Below the pieces are notes generated by a model, which saw only the letters and a list, made by a program, of their open reading frames with translations, made no database searches and was not told the DNA's origin. The position numbers and the translations under genes were made by a program. From NCBI RefSeq assembly GCF_000152805.1, contig NZ_CH902578.1, forward strand, positions 385,173 through 449,172: a stretch of 64,000 nt of DNA, written 5' to 3'. This stretch comes from Maritimibacter alkaliphilus HTCC2654. Lineage in GTDB: Bacteria > Pseudomonadota > Alphaproteobacteria > Rhodobacterales > Rhodobacteraceae. Below, piece after piece: positions 51,634 through 60,509 of the stretch; positions within the stretch are counted from its first letter, which is position 1; each line of letters opens with the position of its first letter.

Positions 51634-52521
51634 TTACCGGATCGACGAGAAGAACGACCAGACGAAGGCGGTGCCTTCGACCTCTTCCGTGCCCCGGCCA
51701 AGCACCGCGACGGGCAGGTCCGGCCCACCGCCCGGCCATTTGTGGCCCAGCCCCTCGATCGACAGGGTCCAGATCGGCACGCTGCATCCGGCGAGGCGCG
51801 TGAAATTGGCCTTGGTGTCGTCGTCGCGCCGGTCGTAGCTTTTGAGTTCGCCCGGCCCGGTGCAGCCCGCCTTGCCCGCGAACATATCGATCGTGTCCTG
51901 CTGGCTGATGAGCGACAGAACCGTGTCGCCCTGCATCGGCAGGTCGCCACCCTCGGCGGGAATGACCGGGTCGTTGGTGCCGTGGATCGACAGAAGCGGC
52001 ACCGCAGGGGTGCGCGCGCAATCGTCGAGCAGCGCCTTGGGCAGCGGCATCGAAACCGTCGCGATCCCCCGGATACCGCCGCGCTGACAGGCATAGGCAA
52101 AGCTCATCTGGGCACCCAGCGAAAAGCCGACCATGAAGATGCGGTCGCGGTCGATCCGGTATTGCTGCGCGGTCAGCCCGATCACCTGATCGAGATAGGC
52201 GATATCGTCGCGGCGGGGGCTGGGTTCGAAGGTGCCCGTGCCCTGACCGATGTCCCAGACCCGGTTCACCGCATTGGGGAACACGGCCACGAAGTTGTGC
52301 TTCTTGGCGAATTCCCCCCACTTGCCACGCGTGGTTTCGATCATCCGGTTGTCGGTCTGGAACACGCCGTGAAGCACGAGGACCAGCGGCATCTCGCCCT
52401 GCGGCTCGTCCGGCGCGAAGACCTGAAACCGGCGCGGAAAGCCCTCCATCTCGAAGCGCACCTCGCTTGCGGCAAGCGAGCCGGGCAGGAGAAGAAGGAT
52501 CAGCAGGAAAAGTCGGATCAT
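51634..52521 (-). CDS. Secreted esterase, polyhydroxybutyrate depolymerase/LpqC-like
   Basis: This 295-residue exported alpha/beta hydrolase has a signal peptide (about 1-18, ending SLAA-S), the lipase box GFSLG with Ser134, an Asp in SIHGTNDPVIP and a His in GLGHKWPGG. It resembles the LpqC/PHB-depolymerase/feruloyl-esterase group. Free cysteine-containing segments (DDCART, KAGCTG, LAGCSV) may form disulfides in the periplasm. Its start overlaps the TfoX-C gene stop by 4 nt (ATGA). Confidence 0.88.
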   Translation of the reverse strand: MIRLFLLILLLLPGSLAASEVRFEMEGFPRRFQVFAPDEPQGEMPLVLVLHGVFQTDNRMIETTRGKWGEFAKKHNFVAVFPNAVNRVWDIGQGTGTFEPSPRRDDIAYLDQVIGLTAQQYRIDRDRIFMVGFSLGAQMSFAYACQRGGIRGIATVSMPLPKALLDDCARTPAVPLLSIHGTNDPVIPAEGGDLPMQGDTVLSLISQQDTIDMFAGKAGCTGPGELKSYDRRDDDTKANFTRLAGCSVPIWTLSIEGLGHKWPGGGPDLPVAVLGRGTEEVEGTAFVWSFFSSIR

Positions 52522-52844
52522 CGTGGGGCCCTCACTCCGATTTCGTCGAGCATCGCTTCGATGCCGGTCAGATTGCGCGACGCACTGGCCTTGAGCGCGT
52601 CGAAGCGCAGCTTCAACGCGTCTTTCTCGGCGCCCTTGCAGTCGTTCCAGGGACGGCCCTGCAACCCCATGACAAGGGCGTAATATCCGATGAAATGCGC
52701 AGGTTCACCCGCCGCCAGCCATTGCGCATAGGCGGCGTCCGCCCCCAGCGCACGCAACGCTTCCGCCGAGCCGATGCCGGCTCGTTCAAACCCCTCGGCC
52801 GTCGCCGGACCGAGATTCGGAATGGAGGTTACGGGCGTCGCCAT
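52518..52844 (-). CDS. TfoX C-terminal-domain protein
   Basis: This 108-residue protein matches the TfoX_C helical domain: PVTSIPNLGPATAEGFERAGI near the start (a helix-hairpin-helix-like piece) and a second helical half. It stands alone without the TfoX N-domain that is tied to competence regulation, as is frequent in alphaproteobacteria. Function is unknown. It is coupled by ATGA to the esterase gene. Confidence 0.85.
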   Translation of the reverse strand: MATPVTSIPNLGPATAEGFERAGIGSAEALRALGADAAYAQWLAAGEPAHFIGYYALVMGLQGRPWNDCKGAEKDALKLRFDALKASASRNLTGIEAMLDEIGVRAPR

Positions 52845-52898
52845 CCGCCGATCCTGCGAGGGCAGGGGCGGCGGGTCAATCCGCTACGTGTGCGAGTC

Positions 52899-53039
52899 TC
52901 AGATCGCGGCCCAGTCGGTGATGACCGGCTTGGGTTTGGGCGCTTCGGCTTCGGCCTTGCGCTCGGTCTGTTTCGCTTTGGTATCACGGCTCGCGGCGGG
53001 TTCGCGCTGCTCGATGCGCGGATCCTTGTAGGTTGCCAT
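52899..53039 (-). CDS. Small highly charged protein, 46 residues
   Basis: The short frame starts at ATG 53039 after a strong Shine-Dalgarno (AGGAAGAGG) and encodes MATYKDPRIEQREPAASRD..., rich in Lys, Glu, Pro and Arg and ending PVITDWAAI. It has no domain and is probably disordered. The clear ribosome-binding site and the structured leader upstream argue for a real gene. No function can be given. Confidence 0.55.
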   Translation of the reverse strand: MATYKDPRIEQREPAASRDTKAKQTERKAEAEAPKPKPVITDWAAI

Positions 53040-53350
53040 CTGCCTCTTCCTTTGTGTTGGCTTGCGCACGTCCAACGTGCGAGCCGGTGGGTTGATCCAC
53101 CCTGACACCCCTCTTTTTCGGGGGTTGTCCGATGACGCTGCGCGCGCAATCGGGTCAGAGCGTGGCGGAAATACGGCGAGATCGTGGCGCTCGGCAAGAT
53201 GCTTAATGCACTGTGAACGCGGGATTTTGCGCATGAGCGGAAGGGCGCTCAGGGGGCGCTGGAAATCCGCCGTCCGACCCGAAAAACAAATTCATGGAAC
53301 AGAATGCGTTCGCTTGTGTTGTCCCGGTGAGCAACGACACAGGAGGCAGC
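53040..53350. other. Divergent region with three hairpins
   Basis: This 311-bp gap lies between the 46-residue gene and the MBL gene. Next to the small gene it carries three adjacent hairpins: CGCACGT/ACGTGCG (53065-53081), GGTGG/CCACC (53086-53101) and ACCCC/GGGGT with an A-rich loop on the minus strand (53107-53125). They would form the 5' leader of the small gene. No open frame here looks like a gene. Confidence 0.5.
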
Positions 53351-54220
53351 ATGAAACGCCCGATCGTCAAAAGCTTCTACGACGAAACCACCGGAAGCTG
53401 GCAATACGTTTTTCACGACCCGGTCACCCTGAAAGGTGCGGTCGTCGACCCGGTTCTGGATTTCGACCGCCGCGCTGGTGCCGTGACGCATGGGAACGCC
53501 GACCGGATTCTGGAGTACATCGCGGAGACGGGGATCGAGGTCGTCTGGATTCTCGACACCCATCCCCATGCCGACCACTTCTCGGCCGCGCAATATCTGA
53601 AACAAAAGCTCGGTGCGCCGACGGCCATCGGGGAGAAGGTGACCGGCGTTCAGGCGCTTTGGCGCGACTACTATCACCTGCCGGATCAGCCGGTGGACGG
53701 TTCGGCCTGGGACCGGCTGTTCGCCGATGGCGAGACGTTCATGGTCGGGGATCTGGAGGTTTCGGTGATGTTCACGCCGGGGCATACGCTGGCGACGATC
53801 ACCTATGTCGTAGGCGATGCGGCTTTCGTGAACGACACCTTCATGATGCCGGACGCGGGCACCAGCCGCGCCGATTTTCCCGGCGGCAATTCAGCCGACC
53901 TTTACGCGAGCCTCAAGCGCATTCTGGCACTACCCGACGAGACGCGCCTGTTCGTGGGGCATGACTACGGACCGGATGGGCGCGAGCCGGCCTGTTGCGC
54001 GACGGTGGCCGAGCACAAGGCCCGCAACAAGCATCTGAGCGGCGATGTGTCGGAGGCCGACTACCGCACCACCCGCGACGCACGGGATGCGACCCTGCCG
54101 TTGCCCGACCTGATGCTCTACGCGCTTCAGGTCAACATCCGGGGCGGGCGGCTGCCGGAACCGGAGGCGGATGGGCGGTCGTATCTCAAGGTGCCGGTGG
54201 ACCTGTTCGAGCCGCGTTGA
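53351..54220 (+). CDS. MBL-fold hydrolase, persulfide dioxygenase-like
   Basis: This 289-residue metallo-beta-lactamase-fold protein has the intact motif THPHADH (His71, His73, Asp75, His76), TPGHTLATI, an Asp in the FVNDTFMMPDAGTSRADFPGG loop and a final metal His in VGHDYGPDG. The pattern is that of the ETHE1/Blh-like group, which includes glutathione persulfide dioxygenases. AGGAGG stands right before the ATG at 53351. A role in sulfide or persulfide oxidation is plausible; glyoxalase II-like action cannot be excluded. Confidence 0.88.
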   Translation: MKRPIVKSFYDETTGSWQYVFHDPVTLKGAVVDPVLDFDRRAGAVTHGNADRILEYIAETGIEVVWILDTHPHADHFSAAQYLKQKLGAPTAIGEKVTGVQALWRDYYHLPDQPVDGSAWDRLFADGETFMVGDLEVSVMFTPGHTLATITYVVGDAAFVNDTFMMPDAGTSRADFPGGNSADLYASLKRILALPDETRLFVGHDYGPDGREPACCATVAEHKARNKHLSGDVSEADYRTTRDARDATLPLPDLMLYALQVNIRGGRLPEPEADGRSYLKVPVDLFEPR

Positions 54221-54237
54221 CGCGATGAGGTCCGGGC

Positions 54238-54275
54238 ACGAAAAAGGGCCGCGCGACACGCCGCACGGCCCTTTC
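54238..54275 (-). terminator. Rho-independent terminator after rplI
   Basis: A 9-bp stem (54243-54251 with 54266-54274) is followed on the minus strand by TTTTTC. It closes the rpsF-rpsR-rplI operon, about 20-55 bp after the rplI stop. Confidence 0.88.
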
Positions 54276-54293
54276 CGGAGATTGGACTGACGA

Positions 54294-54926
54294 TTACTCG
54301 TCGTCCGATTCTTCTGCCGGGGCTTCGTCGGCGACACCGGCGGCTTCCGCCAGCTCTTCGTCGTCCGAAGCGGCGGCACCCAGATCGTCGAACAGCTCGG
54401 CGATCTCGAAATCGGCGGCGGCTTCTTCTTCCGCGGCCAGTTCCTGGATCGACTTGCCCGAAGCCTGAATCTCGGCTTCTTCCGGCGAACGGGCCACGTT
54501 CAGCGTGATCGTGACCATGACTTCGGGGTGCAGGTGGATTTCCACCTCGTGCAGACCCAGCGTCTTGATCGGTTCGCGGATCAGGACCTGCTTGCGGTCG
54601 ACCGTGAAGCCCTCTTCGGTGGCAACGTCGGCGGCGTCACGGGTGGTGACGGAGCCGTAAAGGTTGCCGCCGTCCGAGGCGGAGCGAATCACGATGAACT
54701 GCTTGCCGTCGAGGTTCGACGCCAGCGATTCAGCTTCTTTCTTCGTTTCCAGATTGCGTGCTTCCAGCTGCGCTTTCTGGGTTTCGAAGTGTTCGATGTT
54801 GGCTTTCGACGCGGTCAGCGCCTTGCCCTGCGGCAGAAGGTAGTTGCGCGCAAAGCCGGGCTTTACGTCGACCACTTCGCCCATCTGGCCAAGCTTGGCC
54901 ACACGTTCGAGAAGGATGACTTCCAT
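54294..54926 (-). CDS. rplI: 50S ribosomal protein L9
   Basis: L9 stabilises 23S rRNA near the L1 stalk and helps keep the reading frame. The first 150 residues are canonical ([36 protein letters not shown], long central helix, C-domain). After that comes a 60-residue acidic, Ala/Glu/Asp-rich extension, giving 210 residues where most bacteria have about 150; alphaproteobacterial L9 proteins are often extended. GGGAGAGG precedes the ATG. Last gene of the ribosomal operon. Confidence 0.98.
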   Translation of the reverse strand: MEVILLERVAKLGQMGEVVDVKPGFARNYLLPQGKALTASKANIEHFETQKAQLEARNLETKKEAESLASNLDGKQFIVIRSASDGGNLYGSVTTRDAADVATEEGFTVDRKQVLIREPIKTLGLHEVEIHLHPEVMVTITLNVARSPEEAEIQASGKSIQELAAEEEAAADFEIAELFDDLGAAASDDEELAEAAGVADEAPAEESDDE

Positions 54927-54938
54927 TGGACCTCTCCC

Positions 54939-55166
54939 TTACTTCACGGCGTAGGGAAGCAGGGCGAGGAACCGGGCGCGCTTGATGGCACGGGCGAGTT
55001 CACGCTGCTTCTTTGCCGAAACGGCGGTGATGCGGCTGGGCACGATCTTGCCACGCTCAGAGATGTAGCGTTGCAGGAGTTTCGTGTCCTTGTAGTCGAT
55101 TTTCGGTGCGTTATCGCCAGAGAACGGGCACACCTTGCGACGGCGGAAAAACGGTTTCGCGGCCAT
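54939..55166 (-). CDS. rpsR: 30S ribosomal protein S18
   Basis: This 75-residue S18 binds with S6 to the central domain of 16S rRNA. The sequence [20 protein letters not shown] and [28 protein letters not shown] is fully typical. GGAGC precedes the ATG; 12 bp separate it from rplI. Confidence 0.98.
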
Positions 55167-55185
55167 GGTTTAGCTCCTTCCCGGC

Positions 55186-55551
55186 TTAGCGGTCACGACG
55201 CTCGCGGCGGTCGCCACGATCGCCACGTTCGTCTTTTTTCATCTGAACCGACGGGCCTTCTTCGTGGGCGTCGACCTTGATGGTCAGAACGCGCATCACG
55301 TCGTCATGCAGGCGCATCAGGCGTTCCATTTCCTGAACGGCGGTCGACGGCGCGTCCGTTTTCAGGAAGGCATAGTGGCCCTTGCGGTTCTTGTTGATCT
55401 TGTAGGCCATCGTCTTGACGCCCCAGTATTCCGAGTCGACGACTTTGCCACCGTTGTCGGAAAGGACGGTCGAGAAGTGCTCGACAAGGCCTTCGGCTTG
55501 CGCGTTGGACAGGTCCTGACGCGCAATCATCACATGCTCGTAAAGCGGCAT
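55186..55551 (-). CDS. rpsF: 30S ribosomal protein S6
   Basis: This 121-residue S6 starts with MPLYEHVMIARQDLSNAQ and has the usual ferredoxin-like fold; it pairs with S18 in the small subunit. The C-terminus is a charged tail of Asp, Arg and Glu (GDRGDRRERRDR), probably disordered; E. coli S6 also has a modifiable acidic tail. CTGGAG precedes the ATG. First gene of the operon. Confidence 0.98.
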   Translation of the reverse strand: MPLYEHVMIARQDLSNAQAEGLVEHFSTVLSDNGGKVVDSEYWGVKTMAYKINKNRKGHYAFLKTDAPSTAVQEMERLMRLHDDVMRVLTIKVDAHEEGPSVQMKKDERGDRGDRRERRDR

Positions 55552-55652
55552 GGGGTCTCCAGTTTTTTCAGGCGCGCTTCAAAGAACGGATCACCCTTCC
55601 GCATCCGTTCACGAGAGGCCACGCGGTTCACTCAGTCACGGAAGGAAGCGCC

Positions 55653-55680
55653 TACCTACACGGATCATGTCCGATTGCAA
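55653..55680 (-). promoter_or_regulatory. Probable promoter of rpsF-rpsR-rplI
   Basis: The minus strand has TTGCAA (55680-55675) and TAGGTA (55658-55653) spaced by 16 nt, about 100 bp upstream of rpsF. The rest of the 309-bp gap 55552-55860 holds the rpsF leader and the start region of the next plus-strand gene; I see no additional gene there. Confidence 0.45.
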
Positions 55681-55860
55681 GAAAAACCGACCTGAGCGAT
55701 GGGGCGGTCCGCCGCCGCGCAAAGGTATGGTTAACCTACCGCTGACCCTTATTAACAAGGGAATATGCCGCCAAAACACCCGGCACATGCCGCATTCCCG
55801 CCCCAGTTGATTAAGAAGTTTCTACTAACGGAACTGCAAATCGGGACGCGGGTAACGAAC

Positions 55861-56457
55861 ATGAACGCAATCGTTGGCCTCTCTCTGCCGGACGCAGAGA
55901 TCGAAAACGAAATGTGGAAAGACGTGCGTGGGGCCAACGACGGCCTCACCACGATGACGCCCTGGGGCTACGTGATCGGCACGGGCAACACCGACGGCAG
56001 CCTGATGCTGCGGCAATCGCTGGCGCGGTTCTTCGGGATCGTCCTGTTCATGTCGGGCCTGACGCTCGGCCTGTTGCCGGACGGCGCGGCCGGGTCGGGG
56101 CTGATCGCCATGAAACTTGGCGGCATGGTGATCTTCATGCTGGTGGGCGCCGTGCTTTTCCGGGCCGGGCGGGAACGTCCGGGCATCGAAATGCACGTCG
56201 ATCTCAAGCACAAGGTGATCCGTCTGGGCAACCGCAGCCTGACCGGCGACTTCCAGCTTTCCGACCTTCTGCGCTTCGACGAGGTGCAGTCGGTCTTCAT
56301 GCTGCGCGGGACCGACAAGACCTCGCCCTCGCGCCTTTACTTGCGGCTGGGCGAGAACATCGCCATCGAGATCGCCAAGGGCAAACGGAACGCGCTGGAA
56401 CGCGTGCGGCAGCGGCTTACCTATGATCTGACCTACGGCTCCACGCGTCAGCGGTAA
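55861..56457 (+). CDS. Membrane protein of unknown function
   Basis: This 198-residue protein has a soluble N-terminus (about 1-55), two hydrophobic helices (about 60-75 and 85-100) and a C-terminal soluble domain rich in beta strand (MHVDLKHKVIRLGNRSLTG, RLYLRLGENIAIEIAKGKRNALERVRQRL). The C-terminal half resembles a membrane-bound PH-like fold, but I cannot assign it. The ATG at 55861 is the first after the promoter-like AT-rich stretch; the frame continues upstream without a ribosome-binding site. Its end overlaps the convergent acyltransferase gene by 41 nt. Confidence 0.75.
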   Translation: MNAIVGLSLPDAEIENEMWKDVRGANDGLTTMTPWGYVIGTGNTDGSLMLRQSLARFFGIVLFMSGLTLGLLPDGAAGSGLIAMKLGGMVIFMLVGAVLFRAGRERPGIEMHVDLKHKVIRLGNRSLTGDFQLSDLLRFDEVQSVFMLRGTDKTSPSRLYLRLGENIAIEIAKGKRNALERVRQRLTYDLTYGSTRQR

Positions 56458-58414
56458 GCGCCAGTGCCTCGGGGATCAGCGTGACGCGATCCCCGAAATA
56501 CGCTTCGCCCTCGTCGCTGAAATGGTCGCCGTCCGACCAGAACAGCCGGTCGCAATCCCCGAAATCCCGGCTGAAATCGAAGCCGATCATCTCGTTCTGC
56601 GAGACATAGACCAGCCCGGCCGCGGTTGCGCGCCGGGCGAGTTCCGTATCGAGCCGCTCGAACACCCCGATCAACCCGTCGCGGATCGGGATCGGCTGAC
56701 CGCAATCCCCACGCATGATGGTCTCCGGCGGCAGGTGCGGTTCGATCCGCGGCCCGAAGACGACGACGGGAACCTGCGCGTTCAACTCCGCCAGATAGCC
56801 GATCATGGCGTCGATCGCGCCCGCGTCGAATGGAAAGTCCGGCACGGTGTCGTAGACCGAGACACGCTGGAACATCTCGCGCGATCCGGGGTCGCCCGCC
56901 ATGTCGCGCAGCAGGTAGAACCCGGCCTGCTCGAAGATCACGACGCGGATCAGGTCGGGGTTTCCGGCGACGAGGTCGACCACGTCCTGATAGCTGCACG
57001 AGTTCCCCGCCGCTGCCGGGCGGCATCCGGCACTGTTGATCCCCAGTATGAACGGCACGTGCTGCCTGCGGGCCAGCAGGCGGAACAGGTCGATGGAATG
57101 GCTGTCGCCCAGCACCATGACCCCCGGTCCGTGCGCCTTGGCGCAGTCCTGCGCCATCGTGCGTGCGGCGTCGTTCAGGCGCTTGAACCCCCTGATACAG
57201 GGCGCATCCGGCGCGGGATCGGATGTGTTGGCATGTGAGGCGATGGCGCGTTCCACCGTGGCGCCCGAGGTCAGGTAGGCGGGATGGAGATGGCCGAGAA
57301 GCGCCTTGTAGCCGCGACTGACCTGCCCGTATCCGCCGACGGCGAGCAGCGCCAGCGCCGCAACCCCGACCACCGAGAACAACACGCCGCGACGCCCCAA
57401 GACCGGCGCCGAACGGTTCCTGAACGGTCCCTCGACGAAGCGCCATGACAGATAGGCGAGACCCAGCGACGCGGCGCTGAGACCCAGCATGAGCGCCGGG
57501 GAGGGGGCCGAAATCATCGGAATGCGGGCGAAGGCGAACAGCGGCTGGTGCCACAGGTAGGCGCTGTATGAGATCAGCCCGACCCAGACGAAGGGCCTGA
57601 ACGACAGAACGCGCGCGGTCAGGGTTCCGCTCTGAGCGAAGACGAGGATCAGGGCGGTCCCCAGAACCGGGGCCAGCGCATAGACCGAGGGAAACGGCGT
57701 GTGATCGTCGAACACGAAGATCGAGCCGAGGATGAGGGCGAGCCCCGCGAGCGCCGGCGCGTCATGCCCCGTCCGGGGGCCGGCACGCATGTAAAAGGCG
57801 CACAGCGAGCCGACGAACAGCTCCCACGCGCGGAAGGGCAACAGGTAAAAGGCCGCTTCGGGATGCCGGGTCACCGCCCATTGGCAGGCGATCAGGCTGG
57901 CCACCGCCACCGCGCCGATCACCCAGACGGTCGCGCCGCGCCCGATGCGCCACAGGAGTGCTAAAAGCAGCGGGAAGACGATGTAGTATTGCTCTTCGAC
58001 CGCAAGACTCCAGGTGTGGAGCAGGGGTTTGAGTTCGGCGGTGGGGGCGAAATAATCGGCCTCGACCCAGAACAGGATGTTGGAGGTGAATGTGACGGTC
58101 GCGATGATGCTCTGCGCGAAGTCCAGAGCCTGACGCGGCATCATCACGGCGAAGGCCACCGGGATCGACACGGCGATCACGAAGAACAGGGCGGGCAGGA
58201 TACGGCGCGCGCGCCGTTCGTAGAAATCGAGGATGGCATAGGTGCCCCGGTCCAGATCGTCGGCCAGAATGCCGGTGATGAGGAACCCGCTGATGACGAA
58301 GAACACGTCGACCCCGACATAACCGCCGCCGAACAGGCCGAAACCGGCATGAAACAGGATGACCGGCAGAACGGCGAACGCGCGCAATCCGTCGATCTCG
58401 CTACGGTATTTCAT
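56417..58414 (-). CDS. OafA-type acyltransferase with SGNH domain
   Basis: This 665-residue protein joins an acyltransferase_3 membrane domain (about ten helices, residues 1-360) to a periplasmic SGNH hydrolase-like domain (about 420-660). The first has the active-site His in VILFHAGFG and YERRARRILPALF, HTWSLAVEEQYY; the second has GDSHS (block I) and DGDHFSDEG (Asp-x-x-His). Such proteins O-acetylate lipopolysaccharide or other surface glycans. The ATG at 58414 begins the conserved YRSEIDGLRAFAVLPV start; the ribosome-binding site is weak. Confidence 0.93.
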   Translation of the reverse strand: MKYRSEIDGLRAFAVLPVILFHAGFGLFGGGYVGVDVFFVISGFLITGILADDLDRGTYAILDFYERRARRILPALFFVIAVSIPVAFAVMMPRQALDFAQSIIATVTFTSNILFWVEADYFAPTAELKPLLHTWSLAVEEQYYIVFPLLLALLWRIGRGATVWVIGAVAVASLIACQWAVTRHPEAAFYLLPFRAWELFVGSLCAFYMRAGPRTGHDAPALAGLALILGSIFVFDDHTPFPSVYALAPVLGTALILVFAQSGTLTARVLSFRPFVWVGLISYSAYLWHQPLFAFARIPMISAPSPALMLGLSAASLGLAYLSWRFVEGPFRNRSAPVLGRRGVLFSVVGVAALALLAVGGYGQVSRGYKALLGHLHPAYLTSGATVERAIASHANTSDPAPDAPCIRGFKRLNDAARTMAQDCAKAHGPGVMVLGDSHSIDLFRLLARRQHVPFILGINSAGCRPAAAGNSCSYQDVVDLVAGNPDLIRVVIFEQAGFYLLRDMAGDPGSREMFQRVSVYDTVPDFPFDAGAIDAMIGYLAELNAQVPVVVFGPRIEPHLPPETIMRGDCGQPIPIRDGLIGVFERLDTELARRATAAGLVYVSQNEMIGFDFSRDFGDCDRLFWSDGDHFSDEGEAYFGDRVTLIPEALALTADAWSRRSDHR

Positions 58415-58584
58415 GGCAAATGCACTCAGACGACAATCAAGCGGGTTCTGAGGACCATTTGCTCGCCCCCTTGTCAATCTGCCTGCGCCCAAAGTCGCCG
58501 CGAATGTCGCCGGGCGACTGCGACGGTTGCGATTGGCGGGGCCAACGGCTATCGGAAAGGCGGCATGATAAATCGGGAGGGGAC

Positions 58585-59526
58585 ATGACCCGCGCATTCG
58601 TTTTTCCGGGACAAGGGGCACAGACCATCGGCATGGGGCGTGACCTTGCCGAGGCTTATCCCGCAGCCCGCGCCGTGTTCGACGAGGTCGACGAGGCGCT
58701 GGGGATCAAGCTGTCCAACATCATCTGGAACGGCGAGCAGGACGAGCTGACGCTCACCCAGAACGCCCAGCCCGCGCTCATGGCCACGTCGCTGGCCGCG
58801 ATGCGCGCGCTCGAGGCCGAGGGCGTGACGATGGACGCCGCCGGGTTCGTGGCGGGCCACTCGCTCGGGGAATATTCCGCGCTCGCGGCTGCGGGGGCGC
58901 TGACGGTATCGGATACCGCGCGCCTGCTGCGCACGCGGGGCGAGGCGATGCAAAAGGCGGTCCCGGTCGGTGTCGGCGCGATGGCCGCGCTTCTGGGTCT
59001 GGATTTCGAAGCGGCCAAGGCCGTCGCCGAAGAGGCCGCGCAGGGCGAGGTCTGTCAGGCCGCGAACGACAACGACCCGGCGCAGGTGGTCGTGTCGGGC
59101 CACAAGGCCGCCGTCGAACGCGCCGTCGAGATCGCGAAAGAAAAGGGCGCGCGCCGGGCGGTGATGCTGCCCGTGTCCGCCCCGTTCCACTGCGCCCTGA
59201 TGCAGCCCGCCGCCGACGTGATGGCCGAGGCGCTTGCGGGCGTCACCATCAACGCGCCCGCCGTGCCGGTCGTGGCCAACGTGCGCGCCGAAGCGGTGAG
59301 CGACCCGGATACGATCCGCGCGCTTTTGATCGAACAGGTCACCGGCTCGGTCCGCTGGCGTGAAAGCGTGGCATGGATGGCCGCGAACGGCGTGACCGAA
59401 ACGTGGGAAATCGGCGCGGGCAAGGCGCTGACCGGCATGATCCGGCGGATCGACAAGAGCCTGAACACCCTCACCATCGGCGCACCGGACGAGGTGAAGG
59501 TCGCCGCAGAACAGGCCGCCGGTTGA
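58585..59526 (+). CDS. fabD: Malonyl-CoA:ACP transacylase
   Basis: This 313-residue enzyme loads malonate from CoA onto acyl carrier protein for fatty-acid elongation. The nucleophile Ser93 lies in GHSLGEYSAL and His202 in APFHCALM; FPGQGAQ is at 7-13. GGGAGGGGAC precedes the ATG at 58585. It starts the fabD-fabG-acpP-fabF-mltG cluster in the order common to proteobacteria. Confidence 0.97.
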   Translation: MTRAFVFPGQGAQTIGMGRDLAEAYPAARAVFDEVDEALGIKLSNIIWNGEQDELTLTQNAQPALMATSLAAMRALEAEGVTMDAAGFVAGHSLGEYSALAAAGALTVSDTARLLRTRGEAMQKAVPVGVGAMAALLGLDFEAAKAVAEEAAQGEVCQAANDNDPAQVVVSGHKAAVERAVEIAKEKGARRAVMLPVSAPFHCALMQPAADVMAEALAGVTINAPAVPVVANVRAEAVSDPDTIRALLIEQVTGSVRWRESVAWMAANGVTETWEIGAGKALTGMIRRIDKSLNTLTIGAPDEVKVAAEQAAG

Positions 59527-59553
59527 GCGGCGCACATAAACAGAGGACGAGAT

Positions 59554-60291
59554 ATGTTTGATCTGACAGGAAAAACCGCGCTGGTGACCGGCGCGTCGGG
59601 CGGCATCGGCGGCGCCATCGCCACGGCCCTGCATGGTGCGGGCGCGACCGTCACGCTTTCGGGCACCCGCGAGGGACCGCTGAACGACCTCGCGGCCACG
59701 CTGGGGGACCGCGTGCATGTGATGACCTGCAACCTGTCGGACCCCGAGGCGGTCGATGCGCTGCCGAAACAGGCGGCCGAGGTCATGGGCGGGCTCGACA
59801 TCCTCGTGAACAACGCCGGGATCACCAAGGACCAGATCTTCATGCGTATGTCGGACGAGGACTGGCAGAACGTCATCGACGTGAACCTGACCGCGACCAT
59901 GCGTCTGTGCCGTTCCGTGATGCGTCCGATGATGAAGGCGCGTTGGGGCCGGATCATCAACATCTCGTCCATCGTTGGTGCGACCGGCAATCCGGGGCAG
60001 GTGAACTATGCCGCGTCCAAGGCCGGTATGGTCGGCATGACCAAGTCGATCGCCTATGAGGTGGCCAGCCGCGGGATCACCGCGAACTGCGTGGCGCCGG
60101 GCTTCATCGCCACGGCGATGACCGAGAAACTGACCGACGATCAGAAAGAAAAGATCAACGCCCAGATCCCGGCCGCGCGCATGGGCACGCCCGAGGAAAT
60201 CGCCGCTGCGGTGCTCTATCTGGCCTCGCCCGAGGCGGGCTATGTCACCGGCGCGACCCTGCATGTGAACGGCGGTATGGCGATGCTCTGA
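59554..60291 (+). CDS. fabG: 3-oxoacyl-ACP reductase
   Basis: This 245-residue SDR reduces 3-oxoacyl-ACP with NADPH. Motifs: TGASGGIG (12-19), NNAG (86-89), Ser138/139, Tyr152 and Lys156 in INISSIVGATGNPGQVNYAASK. Its C-terminus ENGGMAML-type ending (VNGGMAML) is that of true FabG. GAGGACGAG precedes the ATG, 27 bp after fabD. Confidence 0.97.
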   Translation: MFDLTGKTALVTGASGGIGGAIATALHGAGATVTLSGTREGPLNDLAATLGDRVHVMTCNLSDPEAVDALPKQAAEVMGGLDILVNNAGITKDQIFMRMSDEDWQNVIDVNLTATMRLCRSVMRPMMKARWGRIINISSIVGATGNPGQVNYAASKAGMVGMTKSIAYEVASRGITANCVAPGFIATAMTEKLTDDQKEKINAQIPAARMGTPEEIAAAVLYLASPEAGYVTGATLHVNGGMAML

Positions 60292-60322
60292 GAGCGTCTT
60301 TGTCCGGTTGGTAAACGATACC

Positions 60323-60351
60323 TTGACGGCGCGTGCGGCGCGCGGGACAAA
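60323..60351 (+). promoter_or_regulatory. Possible acpP promoter
   Basis: In the 218-bp gap between fabG and acpP, TTGACG (60323-60328) and GACAAA (60346-60351) are spaced by 17 nt. The -10 match is only moderate. A separate promoter with a leader of about 150 nt would explain high acpP expression, in line with the terminator right after the gene. Confidence 0.35.
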
Positions 60352-60509
60352 TCGTTTGCCCCCGACCGGCTTTATGTTAAAGGGGGCGCAGTTTCGACCC
60401 CGGGATAAATGGGACTCCGGGGTGCGCCTCGCACCGACGGGGACAGTTCAAGCAGCTCCGCAAGGGGCAAACGAAAGGGCCAGTGGCCTGAAAACTGTGA
60501 GGATATGAT

